A DNA stretch of 64,000 bases from assembly GCA_023055425.1 (NCBI GenBank), contig JALGPY010000009.1, positions 34,267,275-34,331,274 of the forward strand. The letters are read 5' to 3'. The DNA comes from Linanthus parryae (taxonomy: Eukaryota > Streptophyta > Magnoliopsida > Ericales > Polemoniaceae). A model generated the notes under the pieces. The model had not been told where the DNA came from. It saw only the letters and a program-made list of their open reading frames with translations, and searched no databases. Numbering within the stretch: the first letter of the stretch is position 1; each line of letters starts with the position of its first letter. Positions 11,178 through 24,525 of this stretch are shown here, in pieces. Made by a program: the position numbers and the translations under genes.

Positions 11178-13523
11178 CTACAGGGCCAAATGAAGCTTCT
11201 AGCTTGGAATTTTCAGGGAGCTGGTATATCCCTGACAATTCAGCAATTCAAGAAGGCGATAAGTCTTCACACTCCAGAGGTATGTTTCCTTAGCAAAACA
11301 AAGCAAAAATATGTTTTTATGAATGTATTCTATGGTAGAAGTAAGCTTCACAATTGTTCCTGGGTCGATGCAATTGGCAAATCTGGAGGTTTGAGTCAGA
11401 TAATGTGAAAGTCCAGCTTATCAAGTTTTGCAATTTCTTTCTTCATGTTTCTCGTGAAGGTGATAATCTTGGGCCTTGTGATTTCTTATTTTTCTATATA
11501 AACTCTGATGACAATCTGAGATTCACTCAATTATCTCAGCTTTCTGACTACCTAAAATTTTGCTCTGAGAAGGTGTTCATATGGGGGGATTTCAATGATA
11601 TTACAAGCTCAGAAGAGAAGAGGGGTGGCTGTGTTAGAAGTCAATATTTGTGCAGAGTGCTATCTAACTTCATTTCCATGAATGAGCTCATAGATGTTGG
11701 ATTCTTGGGCTATCCATTTACTTGGTGGAACAAGATAAGGATGGGGGAGATCATCGAAGAGAAAATAGGCAGGGGTCTAGCTTCTGCTAGTTGGCTAAGT
11801 TATTGGGGAAATTCAAAGCTCTCTCATCTCTATGCAGCAGGATCTGACCATTTTTTCCTACTCCTTGACACTAAACCTGTTGTGGACACAAAGAGAAGCT
11901 TTTTTTTTTAGATTTGACATAAGGTTGACCAGAAACAAGAAGGTGGAGGACATAGTCAGCAGAGTTTGGAGGCAAAAAGTGGATTGTTTCCCAATGTATG
12001 TTTTTGAAACAAAATTAAAGCTTTGCAGAAAGGAGCTAAAGCAATATAGTAAGCTCAATGATAGAGGTCTCACTGCAAAAATCAGAAGCATTGAAGCTGA
12101 TGCTACAAGAATCAGGGAGAGTCGTCTTAATGCTGATGTAGAGGAGTTTCACAATGTCGAAATGGAGCTTCAGAAATTATGGTCAGAAGAGGAGTTAATC
12201 TGGAAGTCAAAGTCAATGATCAAGTGGCTGAAAGCTAGAGATAAAAATACCAATTCTTTTCAAGCTTCGGTGGGGAAAAGAAGGAAAGAAAACAAGAGTG
12301 AAGGGGTCACATATGAGAAAGGAACATGGTGCAGTGAGGAAAACGAAGTGATGAAGAAGTTTGAAAACTTCTACAACAACCTATTCAAGGAAGACCCGGA
12401 TGCTGATATGCACCCAGTCATCTCTTCTGTTAATATAAAAGTGACATGAGAAATGAATAGCTTCCTCACCAAACAAGTCAGTGACGAGGAAATAAAGGAA
12501 GCTTGCTTTCATCGTGACCCTGAAAAAGCCCAGGGTACGATGGCCTCACGGTAATTTTTTTCAGTTCTACTGGAATATTGTTGGAGGGGATATCTGCAAA
12601 GCCATTAGAAGTTTTATGGCCTCTGGGAGGATGCTGAAAAGTGCAAATCACACTCACATTGTGCTAATTCCCAAAGTCAATAATCCAATAAGCGTCAAAG
12701 ACTTTAGGCCAATTAGCTTATGCCATGTGTTATACAAGATCCTATCCAAGACATTGGCTAATAGGCTCAGAAAAATTCTAGACAAAATTATTGCTCACAA
12801 TCAATCATCTTTTGTAAGGGGGAGGCTGATAAATGATAACATCATGCTGGCTCATGGGATCCTACATTATATCAAGAACAAAAGAAGTGGAAAAGAAGGG
12901 GTAGTGGCCATTAAACTTGACATGTTTAAGGCGTTTGATAGATTTAGATGGGCATACGTGGAGAATATTATGAGAAAGCTGGGCTTCAACGCTATATGGA
13001 CTAATTGGATTATGTCATGTGTCAGTTCAGCATCTTTCAGAGTGGTGGTGAATGGCAAGATGAGCAATTTCATCTCCCCCGCAAGAGAAATTCGACAAGG
13101 TGATCCCTTGTCCCCACTGCTTTTTGTGATTTGCGATGAAGGTTTCTCCTCTGCGCTGCATTATTTTGAGAATGATGGCTGGTTGAAAGGGGTGAAAATC
13201 GCAAAAAAGTTCCCCTCAATTAGTCATCTCTTGTTTGCAGACGACTCCATCCTCTTTTTCAGGGCTACATTGACAGATAGCAGTGTTATTAATGCAGTTT
13301 TAAAGATGTATGGCAATGCATATGGGCAGGCAATTAAAAGAGAAAAGTCGCAGCTCCATTTTAGCCCAAATACCAGCTCTTTACTAAAAAAAAATCATAG
13401 AATTATATTTGGGAATTAGCAAAGATTTCAAAGAGAGTAAATATTTGGTCCTTCCATCTCTTATTGACAGATCCAAAACTCAAGTTCTAAAATACCTGAA
13501 GGAGTATGTGCAAGCTAGACTAT
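11178..13523 (+). pseudogene. LINE ORF2, N-terminal part: endonuclease and reverse transcriptase, decayed
   Basis: Starts MKLLAWNFQGAG at 11178 (normally WNCRG). A frameshift near 11400 leads into the endonuclease motifs VFIWGDFND, GYPFTWWN and GSDHF (11354-11911). After another frameshift comes the linker with MIKWLKARDKNTNSFQ. From 12514 the reverse transcriptase shows LIPKV, DFRPISLCHVLYKI, the FVRGRLINDN box, IKLDMFKAFDR, RQGDPLSPLLFV and catalytic FADD near 13230. The frame breaks again near 13419 and is cut at 13523 by a copia element. It continues at 21619. Confidence 0.8.
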
Positions 13524-14956
13524 TGGTTGGGTTTTCACGTAGGTAACGTAGCGGAATAACAAAAATTAAATCCTACTCAAAGCCCACGAAGGATCACGGA
13601 AAGAGACATCATAACATGATAAAAGGACATAGTAATTGTGTACCTTTTGGTTTGGGAGATCACAAAAAGAATATTGTCCTCGTCTCTATGGTTGATCCAC
13701 GTCTAGAGGTGAGATCTAGATTCTTACTTCTCAAGTGCTAGCTTGGACCGGAGGAAGAGGGAAAAAGGAATCAAGCAACCAAAGGAGGCAAAGCGAGGGT
13801 TCATCCCTCTCTTTGAGCCGACGGGAAGAGGGGGGCGGATTGCTAGGGGCTTCGGCCTCTAGCTTGTTCTTGCTCTCTCTTTTGCTCTCTCCCACTCTCT
13901 TGTGCTATGTTTAGTACATTTTTGGGAAGGAATCTAGAGCCTCCTTTATATAGTCCAACAACTCCTTGTTAACTACATAAAGGTCCCTCCTAGTTCTACA
14001 TGAACTTGGATTAGTTCCTTCCATGCATATGAGTCCTACTAAGTTTGCAAGGTGTTGCACAATGATCCTTCTTATTAATTAATCATATTAATTAATCCCA
14101 AATCTAGTTCTAATCTATTTGACGTGTGACCCCATAGGTTTCTACTAAGTTTGTAGTAACTTATTACTAAAATGGAGCGGTTTCTAGCAACACATTCATG
14201 CCACCCAACTAATATAAATAGTCAGTGATCCCGACAAACCTCTTGTGCCCAATATATCATATTGCACTATCCCTTTGTCTCCATATCCAGATTGGACACG
14301 AGACATAAATAGTCACACTCGTATATCCAATCCATATTTCCTCGATCTTGGGAATATGCTTATGCAAGCAGATAACATCAATATCTACATATTGATTTAT
14401 CTGAGTCTGGCCATAAATTCAATAAGCCTCATCCCTCGAGTGGCCTTGGATATTTAGTCCCATTATGTGGGAGGGACAAATCCTCTCTACATCACCATGA
14501 TCTCTAAGCTTGCTTCCTATCATGCCCGATAGCTATCTTTATGCTTACCCAGTTACGGTGTAACGTTTGATAACATCAAAGCACGATATTTCACAACTAG
14601 AGTATCTAGTGACTTCAAGTCTAAGGATTGAAATATTATTAGCACTACGAGAAGCGATTGTGACTTAACATAATCTAATGTATCCTTCTCGTTGTGGGTC
14701 AATCCAGTATGCCATTACTCCTAATGCATACCCATGTGTTAGACTTGATATCTCCATATAAATCTACACACATACTAGTCTCTATTTGATCGTCATTTTA
14801 ATCAATATAGTGGACTAGGGATATTTAAGATAAACAACACATTGTATCTTAGGACTTCATTATATTAAATATCACAATATGTAATAAATGAATATTCTAG
14901 CCATTAACAATGTTCATACTAAATATTAGATTGCCTCTAGGGCATCTATTCCAACA
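13524..14956 (-). repeat. 3' LTR of the copia element
   Basis: 1433 bp, homologous over its length to 20201-21618. On the minus strand it starts TGTTGGAATAGATGCCC and ends in AACCCAACC-A; an extra G has disturbed the outer terminus (TGGTTGGG on the plus strand). A purine-rich GTGCAAGTGGGAGAC precedes it on the minus strand, serving as polypurine tract. Confidence 0.88.
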
Positions 14957-17900
14957 GTCTCCCACTTGCACTAAAGCAAATCTGGTGCATCTCGTATGCC
15001 TATAGATCTTGCGTGCCCTTCATGCTTTCGCTGCGCAAGAGGTTTTGTGAGCGGTTCTGAAAGATTATCATCCGTTTGAATCTTGCACATCTTCACATCT
15101 CCTCGATCGATATAATACAAATAAGATGGAATCTCCTAAGTACATTCTTTGATTTCTGGTGTGATCTTGGTTCCTTGGAATGTGCGATCTCCCCGGAGAT
15201 GTCACAGTACAACTCTATGGGATCCACGATGCTAGGGACCACGCCGATCTCAGTGATAAACTTATTTATCTAAACTGCCTCTTTTGTTGCTTCCGCAGCA
15301 GCAATGTACTCAGCTTCTGTTGTAGAATCAGCAACTGTCCCTTGCTTGGAACACTTCCGGCTCACAACTCCTCCATTCAGGCGAAACACGTATCCAGACT
15401 GCGATTTGTAGTCATCTTTGTTGGTTTGGAAGCTTGCATCAGTGTAACCCATTACACTTAGCTCTTCCTTACCTCCAAATATCAAGAACGCATCCTTTGT
15501 TCTTTTTAAGTACTTTAGGATGTTCTTGACAGCAATGCAGTGACTCTCACCCGGATTGGATTGATATCTGCTCACCGTACTCAACGCGTATGATACATAT
15601 GGTCTAGTACACAACATGGCGTACATGATGGATCCTATGGCCGAAGCATATGGTATCCTACTCATGCGGTCCTTCTCAATCTCATTGGAGGGACAGTCAT
15701 TCTTGGAAAGAGTGACTCCATGCGACATGGGCAAGAATCCCTTCTAAATATCTTGCATGTTGAACCTCTTCAACACCTTGTCTATATATGTACTTTTACT
15801 TAGGTCGAGCAACTTTCTAGATCTATCCCTATAGATCTTTATACCAAGTATATAGGCTGCATCTCCTAATTCCTTCATTGCAAAACACTTTCCTAGCCAA
15901 TCTTTAACAGATTTCAAAGTAGGAATGTCGTTAACAATGATTAGTATGTCATCCACATACAAGACCACAAATACTGCAGAGCTCCCACTAACCTTCTTGT
16001 AAACACAAGGCTCATCTTCGTTCTTTATGAATCCAAACTCTTTGACCGGGTCATCAAAACGTCGATTCCAGCTCCTATAAGCTTGCTTTAATCCATAAAT
16101 GGATCTTTGCAGCTTACAGACTTTATTGGCATTCTCTGAACCTCAAAACCCCCCGGTTGTGTCATGTACACATCCTCGAGGAGGTTCCCATAAAGGAACG
16201 CTGTCTTGATATCCTTCTTCCGAATCTCATAGTCGTAGTATGCTGCAATAGCAAGTTGGATTCGAATGGATTTAGTCATGGCCACTGGTGAAAAGGTCTC
16301 ATCATAGTCAATGCCATGAATCTGTCTATACCCTTTGGCTACCAATCGCCCCTTATAGACAACTACATTGCCATCCATGTCGGTCTTCTTCTTGAACACC
16401 CACTTGCACCCTATAGGTCGAGCCCCTTTGGGTGGTTCCACCAAAGTCCATGTTGGTATACATGGAATCCATTTTGGATCTCATGGATTCTAGCCACTTC
16501 TTAGAGTTTGGGCCTTTCATTGCCTCCCCGTAGGTTTCAGGCTCATCATCCATGAGTGGTACGTCATCGGGCTCAGTCACGAGAAGTCCGTACCTCTCTG
16601 GCTCATGACGCACTCAAACTGATCTACGGAGTTCCTGTGTAACCTGAACAGGTTCATCCACAACAGCTTGCGGTTCCTATTCATGTTCCATCATCGGTTT
16701 AGTGGTTTGTAGTTCTTGAATTTCTTCAAGTTCTACAGCGCTCCCACTTGCTTCTTTAGAGACAAACTCTCTTTCTAGACACACGCCGGTCCGAGCAACA
16801 AACACTTTGTTCTCGGTGGGATTGTAGAAGTAATATCCTATAGTTTCCTTAGGATATCCCACAAATTTACACTTATCCGCTTTGGGCCTGAGCTTGTCTG
16901 TTTGTAAACTCTTTACATAGACATCGTATCCCTAAATCCTCATAAATGACACTATGGGACGCTTCCCATTCCATATCTCATATAGTGTCTTCATGACTGA
17001 TTTGGATGGAACACAGTTAATCGTACAAGCTGTTGTCATTAGAGCATGTCCCCAAAATGATATCGGAAGATCTGTTTGATACATAATAGATCGCACCATA
17101 TATAATAGTTTGCGATTCCTGCTCTCGGACACACCATTCCATTGTGGCGTTTCGGGTGGAGTGGGGTGGGAGACTATCCCACACTCTCTACGATACTCAT
17201 CAAACTCTTGGCTTAAGTATTCTCCTCCACGATCCGATTCTAGAGCCTTAATACTTTTACCAAGTTGCTTCTCTACTTCATTCTTAAATTCCTTGAACAA
17301 TTCAAATGATTCGGATTTGGCCTTCATAAGGTATACAAATCCATATCTTCAGAAATCATCAGTAAACGTGATGGAGTATGTGTAACCACCTCTGGCAGGC
17401 ATGGGGAACGGCCCACATACATCAGTATGAATGAGTGCCAATAACTCACTAGTCCTCACCTTTCTTATTGAAAGGGTACTTTGTCATTTTTCCTAATAAA
17501 CAAGATTCACATGTCTCATATGATTCCAAATCAAATGAGTCTAGAAGTCTATCCTTATGGAGTCTAGATATGCGTTTCTCATTTATATGGCCTAAAAGAC
17601 AGTGCCATAGATATGTAGGATTTAAATCATTAGTTTTAATCCTTTTAGTATTTATGTTATAGATTGGACTATTTAGATCAAGGATATATAATCCATTAGA
17701 CAAATGCGCACTACAATATTACATACTATAAAAATAAATGGAGCAACACTTGTCCTTTATTGAAATAGAAAAACTCTTCTTTTCCAAACAAGAAATGGAA
17801 ATAATGTTTCTGCTCATAGTAGGCACATAAAAGCAATTGTCTAATTCTAAAATAATTCCAGAAGGCAAAGATAGCTCATAAACGCCTACAGCTAATACAG

Positions 17901-18694
17901 CAACTCTTGCTCCATTCTCGACGCGTAGATCTATCTCCCCTTTACTCAATCTTCTACTTCTTTTCAAATCCTGCACATTTCGACAAATGTGAGAACCACA
18001 TCCAGTATCCAATACCCAAGATGAAGAAATAGAAATATTGACGTATAGCATAATACCTGGTGGTGGTGGAATCACTATTCCAAGCTTCTTATCCTCTATA
18101 TATTTAGGGCAATTCCTCCTCCAGTGACCCTGGCAGTGTCTTACTGATCTCGTTCATATTATAGTTCATGATGAACTGATTATAACTGTTAGGCAAATAT
18201 TTGAAGACAGGATCAGTTGCCAAATCTTGGCCAAGTGGGAATCCCAGTCACTCAAGTTTCTTAATATACTCGATCATTCGGAGTACATGAAGCCCTACTG
18301 GATTCTCCTCTGCAAGACTACTCTTGAACAATGCTTTAGACACCTCATAGCGTTCATACCTTGCCTTTTCCTGAAACAATTGTTTCAAGTGTATGATCAT
18401 ATCATAGGCTTCCATATTCACGTGCTGCTTCTGAAGCTCAGGAGTCATGGTGCAAAGCATGAGGCAAGTCACGTCATTAGAATTATCAATATGTTTCTGA
18501 CGTGCCCTTACTTCCGCTAGAACAGAATCATCTTGTGGTGGTTCTGGTATTGGAGTGTCCAAGACGTACAACTTATTTTCTTGCTTAAGGACAATCCTTA
18601 AGTTTCTGCACCAGTCAAGGAAATTTGTTCCAGACAGTTTATCCTTCTCAAGGACAGATCGTAGGTATGAAGTCGATGTGTTGTTGTTTGTCAT
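14957..18694 (-). pseudogene. Ty1/copia gag-pol, decayed
   Basis: Gag opens at 18694 (MTNNNTSTSYLRSVL). The frame then passes through NEISKTLP directly into GHWRRNCPKY, the end of the CCHC knuckle, so mid-to-late gag is deleted near 18140. Protease follows (WVLDTGCGSHIC, near 18020). Next are GAG-pre-integrase (LWHCLLGHINEKRI), integrase (DRGGEYLS and NGVSESRNR, 17327-16932), reverse transcriptase (KGRLVAKGYRQ, then YVDDILI at 15968-15744) and RNase H (MGYTDASFQ, then STTEAEYIAA, ending near 14957). Many stops separate the blocks. Confidence 0.85.
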
Positions 18695-20186
18695 TTGAAA
18701 TTCTACAAAACGAGAAATGTGCAATTTTAGTATTTTGAACAATTTAACTATATTCAACAATGGCTAGATCATCAAATATAGCTCCCACTATTTTTCTCGG
18801 ATTAATAGCCCTCACCATTAATGCGGAAAATATCATTATATCTTCTAGTAGGTCCAAGATTCCTTTTTCACTTCTTCTTGAGCTTGCTTTGGAAAGCCAC
18901 CCAAGAATAGGCTATTTAGGTAGGAAACATTCCAATTGCATCCCATGCAACTCTTGGTCCAGTTAGGTGAATAACTCTTTATTCGTTATCCCATGGATAA
19001 CGCCTAATTGTCATGCCTCTAGGTTCATCAATCCAATTGAGTCTTACCCAGTTGCGTCTAACCTCATGCTTCAACATACACACATTACTAGCTTGTGTCG
19101 TCCGCAAAACACCATGGTAAATTAAAATCTCCTTCCTTTGGTAAGACCGAATTTTAATAAACCCTGATCATGAAGGGTGTTTTGGCAAGAGAAGGCAAAA
19201 CGCAATATTTAATTGAGGGATTTAATTTTCTTAATTTGTTTGGCTGATTCAAAAATAATAAACATCCACAAAAATAAAAATAAAAACGTGGCATGGATAT
19301 GGGCCCTAGACTAAGATATTATCAAGCCAATGATAATATCCAATTGCCCTAAAGTGACAAGCTCATCTCCATGTGCTCCACCATAGCCGCGCGCCTTTGG
19401 CTTCTTTGGTTCTCCGGTCTTCTTCTCCATGCTCTTGGCTATCATCTAAATATTTCTAATTCTAGCATAACATCTAGAATAAATAAATAATAAAAGCCTC
19501 ACATGTCGAGGAGAAAATACGACTCGCATTCCGTAAAACCTAATTAATTATTACATTAATTTGATCAGCTCGCAGGCCGTAAACCAAACCACAAAGCAAT
19601 AAACATCCACATCCTAGGCCATATCCATCCACCATGGAACAAAGCACATAATACAGTTAAAACTAATTTTTAACGCGCTTGTTTAATTTTAATTGAATTG
19701 GGTAATTAGGGTTACAACGGTCCAAGGGGTCCAACCTAAGCCTAGGTCGAACCCCAAGGACCGCCGCCCGCCACTTGGGCCCGGCCCAAGGCTGGCCGCC
19801 CTATGTGACCCGCAGCCTTGCTTGGCGCGCAAGGAGAGGGGGCGGACGGCTAGGGTTTCGGCCCTAGTCTCCTTCCCTTCTTCCTTTTTGCCCAAGTTTG
19901 GTTGTTTCCTTTATGGATGTTTTCATAAAATTGTTTCCATAATTGAAAACTCATTTTCAACTATGTGCCCATGAACCCTAATTTTCAAGAACCCAATAAT
20001 TCACATCCTATGTAATTCAACTCACCAATTCTAACATCCAATGTTAAATTATATCTTTTTTTATGTTGAATCAATTCAACTTTGCATCTACTATGCCAAT
20101 TAATTTCAGTTTTCGCATAAAATAAACAATACGGTGTATGAACTGAAATAGTAACACATAAAATCATGTTAAGCACTACGACATAT

Positions 20187-20199
20187 GGCTCTGATACCA
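20187..20199 (-). other. Primer-binding site, initiator tRNA-Met type
   Basis: The minus strand reads TGGTATCAGAGCC one base from the LTR end at 20201. It sets the direction of this copia element. Confidence 0.9.
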
Positions 20200-20200
20200 C

Positions 20201-21618
20201 TGTTGGGTTTTGACGTAAGTAACGCAGCGGAATAACAAAAATTTAATCCTACTCAAAGCCCACCAAGGATCACAGGAAGAGACATCATAACATGATAAAG
20301 GACATAGTAATTGTGTACCTTTTGGTTTGGGAGATCACACGAAGAATATTGTCCTCGTCTCTACGGTTGATCCACGTCTAGAGGTGAGATCTGATTCTTC
20401 CTTATCAAGTGCTATCTTGGACCGGAGGAAGAGGGAATAAGGAATCAAGCAACCAAAGGAGCAAAGCGAGGGTTCGGCCCTCTCTTTGAGCCGACGGGAA
20501 GAGGGGGGCGGACGGGTAGGGGCTTCGGCCTCTAGCTTGTTCCTGCTCTCTCCCACTCTCTTGTGTTATGTCTAATAAAATTTGTTGGAAGGAAGCTAGA
20601 GCCTCCTTTATATAGTCCAACAACTCCTTGTTAACTACATAAAGGTCCCTCCTAGTTCTACATGAACTTGGATTAGTCCCTTCCTTGCATATTAGTCCTA
20701 CTAAGTTTGCAAGATGTTGCACAATGATACTTCTTATTAATTAATCATATTAATTAATCCCAAATCTAGTTCTACTCTATTTGACGTGTGACCCCATAGG
20801 TTTCTACTTAGTTGGTAGTAAATTATTACTAACATATAGCGGTGTCTAGCAACACATTCATGCCACCCAACTAATATAAGTAGTCAGTGATCCCGACAAA
20901 CCTCTTGTGCCCAATACATCATATTGCACTATCCCTTTGTCTCCATATCCAGATTGGACACGAGACATAAATAGTCACACTCGTATATCCAATTCATAGT
21001 TCCTCGATCCTAGGAATATGCTTATGCAAGAAGATAACATCAATATCTCCATATTGATTTATCTGAGTCTGGCCTGACATTCAATAAGCCTCATCCCTCG
21101 AGTGGCTGTGAATATTTAATCCCATTATGTGGGAGGGACAAATCCTCTCTACATCACTACGATCTCTAAGCTTGCTTCCTATCATGCGCGATAGCTATCT
21201 TTATGATTACCCAGTTACGGTGTAACGGTTGATAACATCAAAGCACGATATTTCACAACTAGAGTATCTAGTGACTTCAAGTCTAAGGATTGCAATATTA
21301 TTAGCACTACGAGAAGCGATTGTGACTTAACTTAATCTAATGTATCATTCTCGTTGTGGGTCAATCCAGTATGCCATTACTCCTAATGCGTACCCATGTG
21401 TTAGACTTGATATCTCCATATCAATCTACACACATACTAGTCTATATTTGATCGTCCTATTAATCAATATAGTGGACTAGGGATATTTAAGATAAACAAC
21501 ACATTGTATCTAAGGAATTCATTATATTAAATATCACAATATATAATAAATGAATATTCTAGCAATTAGCAATGTTCATACTAAATATTAGATTGCCTCT
21601 AGGGCATCTATTCCAACA
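20201..21618 (-). repeat. 5' LTR of the copia element
   Basis: 1418 bp with intact termini TGTTGGG at the left and CCAACA at the right of the plus strand. It aligns to 13524-14956 with scattered substitutions and small indels. Confidence 0.9.
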
Positions 21619-24525
21619 CTATCCCCATGGAGATCAAAATTCTTAAGCCCTGCCGGTAAAGAAGTCTTAATTAAATCTGTTCTTTCCACTCTACCAAGTT
21701 ATGCTATGTCCAATTTTTTGTTTCCTAAACAGACCTGCGTGGAAATAACAAAGATGATAGCTAACTTTTGGTGGGGAAATTCAAATAATGAAGCCAAATG
21801 TATTCATTGGAGGAACTGGATCTTATTATGTACAGATAAGAAATTTGGTGGTCTTGGTTTTAAAATTCTTCACAGTTTAATCTTGCTTTGCTAGCCAAGC
21901 AAGCTTGGGAATTGGTAATAGTAATAATTCTTTTCTCAAAGCTTTGCTTAAGGGGAAATACTTCCATAATCTTTCTTTTTGGCAAGTAAGTTCTAAGAAT
22001 GGAAGTTCATGGATTTGGAGACGTATATGTGCGGGCAAGGATATAGCCAAAAAAAGGTTGGAGATGGAGATTAGGAAATGGCAACTTAGTTAAAATTTGG
22101 GGAGATCCCTGGCTCCACAGGCCTGGGAACTTCAAGGTCAATTCTCAGAAACCGCCAAATTATGGCTTGGCGAAGGTTGGAGACCTTATATACCATGATT
22201 CGAGATCGTGGAAGAAAAGTTTAGTTGAAGAAGTGTTCAATGAAAGTGAGGCAAAATTGATCCTAACACTGCCAGTTGGAGGGGCTCACTGTGAAGATAA
22301 AAGAATTTGGCATTACAATGGGAACTTAAATGTTAGTTCTGCATACAAATTGATTGATGAAGAGTCTCAAAACCCTGAAGGAGCTTCTTGCAGTAGAATA
22401 GCACTCTGGAGAAAGCTATGGCAGATTCCAGTGCAGCCAAAAATTAAGTTTTTTTTGGAAGATTTTGAATGGAGCTGTCTCATACAAAGTGGCCCTTGAA
22501 AAGAGGAATATCATTCTTGACAAGAACTGCTATTTTTATGGAGAAGAGGATGAAAGTGAGGTTCATTTGTTGTTCAATTGAAACTTCTCTGTTTTGTTGT
22601 GGAAAACCTCCCCTCTCAGACTGAACTTTGAGGCTTTTAATTTTGGTTCCGCTTTGGAGGCCTAGGAAATGGTATGTGAACTAGCTTCATCTTCTGATTG
22701 GAGAGATTATTTGGGGATATTTTTAACTCTTTGGTGGCATCCCTGGAAAGCCACAAATGACTGGTGCTTCAAAGGAGTCAAATGGAGTCAATTGCAAATA
22801 ACCCAAAAGGCAATTAGTATTTATTATGAATTCTCTCAGATTCCTCTTGATAAACCTTCAAACGGAAAGAAGGTGACCTTGTCTCAAAGCTGAGATGAAT
22901 TTCCTGCTGTTGATATGAAGAGAAATAGTGGTGGTGTTGCAGCATCTTGGTTGAACAAAGAAGGTGTATTGATTAAAAGTATGCAATGCCCTGTTGTTGG
23001 AATTGTTGATGCATGTGTTCTTTTTCTCCACCGGCAACGAAATGATTTCATTCATAATACTGAGTACAAAGAAAACGGAGCATACCCCGGACAGGAAAAT
23101 GACAAGACCATAGATGCACAAGCCTAAACCTCAAACAAAGTAGCTAGGAGACCAAATGGTATTGGGCTCAGAGGCCACCGCAAACAACCCAAAAACATCG
23201 AATCTGTCCTAAGAACCACAACAGCCTCCTATGCACTAGTCAAAGCAGGAAACAAACCAACAAAAACAACCCAAAAATATCAAAAGAACCCGAAAGTAAA
23301 ACCCAAAACAATGAAAACCAACCCGCAAAAGCAAACCCTAGTAACCTGATCTACCGAATCAGTGACACCGTGGCCGACCGGGGACAGTGGTGGGGAGACC
23401 GAGTGGGAGACCGAAAAGCAACCCAGAGCCAGATCGGTAGGCTTCTAGTGGTGTTGGTGGGCGGTTAGAGGACTTCTCCGGGAGGCTCGGAGATGTCGTA
23501 AAACCAACATATTAGAGAAGGGAGAAGGAGAAGCCTCACAACCGGGGGAGGGGGAGAACAGCCACATCGAAGACTAACATATCTTGGGGGAGGGGGAGGC
23601 GGGTTGCTTACCGATTTACCCACCCACGTCGAAGCAGATGGTGCCGGCAGCAGTGGAGGGCGGCAGAGCATTGGAGGCGCAGTGGAGGGCCTGTTCTGCA
23701 AAGAGATTTGGCCGTCAGAGCGAGACTGGCGTCGGGTGGGCAGAGAAAGCTGGGCACGGCGGCGGATCTGTGGTTGGTCCGGATTTGAGTGGCGGCAGGG
23801 TAGTTGGACAGTCCGAAGGTGACCCCTCCGCCCAGGGGAGGAGGGGAAAGTTGGCGAAGAGGAGCATCTCGACTTCTATCGCCCAAAGTTGCAGGCGACG
23901 CACCAGAGACAATGAAAATCTGGTCGGGGGAGTGACTCCCGTCTGAAATCCGGCGGGGAGCAGGGTCCAAGCGGCGGAGGTGGCTGGTTGTGGTCAGAAG
24001 GGGGCGAACCAGAGAGGGGTGGCGGGCGGCAGCCCCATGGAGGAGGAGCCGCAGCTGCCGCAGATGGACAAGGTGTTAGGGTTTTGTTGGGAGAATTTTT
24101 TTAGAGAGAGAGAGAGCACAAGAAAACTTAATTAAAGCTCAGGTTCGATGCATGTGTTTCTTGAAGCTATTGCAATAAGGGAAGCTTTGCTATGGTGCAG
24201 AAAAGAAGATATCAAAACTGTTGAAGTGTTCGCAGATTGTGAAGTGGTGATAAATTATCGGAAGGATCACAAGGCTGCTGGAATGGGAAAGATTGGTGCT
24301 ATCATTGGAGACTGCAAGGAAATTGCTTTTGGTTTTATTTTTTGCAATTTTAATTTTATTTCCAGAATTTGGAATTCTTGTGCACACAAAAGAATTCTTT
24401 TTATTTGTCCTCTGTTGTTGTTTCAGATCATTTTTGATCTGATCTTGGTGGCTGTGATGGCTTTTTGCCATTTTCTATTTAATAAAAGCTACAATTTTCT
24501 CTGTCAAAGATTTAGCCGAAATTAA
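21619..24525 (+). pseudogene. LINE ORF2, C-terminal part: RT thumb, zinc finger and RNase H, decayed
   Basis: Resumes the ORF2 cut at 13523 with LSPAGKEVLIKSVLSTLPSY. It continues with ANFWWGNSN, IHWRNWILLC, FGGLGF, SSWIWRRI, WGDPWL and SSAYKLIDEE. The zf-RVT domain and its C-terminal Trp-rich tail run to about 22890. RNase H starts near 22915 (RNSGGVAASWLNKEG), is broken at 23019 by an insert, and resumes at 24147 with FLEAIAIREALLWC, EVFADCEVV, DCKEIAFGF and WNSCAHK. Multiple stops show it is inactive. Confidence 0.75.
23020..24146 (-). mobile_element. Internally deleted LINE derivative with 12-bp target duplication
   Basis: The insert splits the RNase H domain of the older LINE. Both flanks carry GATGCATGTGTT (23008-23019 and 24147-24158). 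On the minus strand it begins with a CT-rich leader (CTCTCTCTCT, then AAACCCTAACACC) and a GC-rich stretch like a plant L1 5' UTR. It ends with ATTATGAATGAAATC, then GTTGCCGG and a short A-rich tail, which resembles an L1 3' end. No endonuclease or RT is present. It looks like 5' and 3' ends of an L1 joined by deletion and moved in trans. Confidence 0.6.

Larger units (their letters stand above)
13524..21618 (-). mobile_element. Ty1/copia retrotransposon inserted in LINE ORF2
   Basis: Two long LTRs (13524-14956 and 20201-21618) bracket a decayed gag-pol. A minus-strand primer-binding site matching initiator tRNA-Met lies beside the right-hand LTR, so the element reads leftward. Flanks are ACTAT at 13519-13523 and CTATC from 21619, giving a CTAT duplication. 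Joining the LINE across one copy restores QARLSPW, which continues into LSPAGKEVLIKSV, the normal LINE order, so the borders are secure. The LTRs differ by several indels and many substitutions, so the insertion is old. Confidence 0.9.
9590..24525 (+). mobile_element. Old L1-type LINE, split by two later insertions
   Basis: Parts in order are ORF1 (DUF4283 plus zinc knuckle), ORF2 endonuclease, reverse transcriptase, zinc-finger domain and RNase H. Removing the copia element (13524-21618) and the 1.1-kb insert (23020-24146) leaves about 5.7 kb, normal for a full plant L1. Frameshifts and stops occur throughout, so it is inactive. The 3' end is taken at the end of the RNase H-linked sequence, where AATAAAAGC precedes 24500; no clear poly-A tail is seen. 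Confidence 0.75.

Noticed and set aside
23465..23970. Overlapping 60-120-codon GC-rich frames on both strands
   Set aside because: They lie in the GC-rich leader of the LINE derivative, show no domain, and overlap on both strands as expected of GC-rich non-coding DNA.
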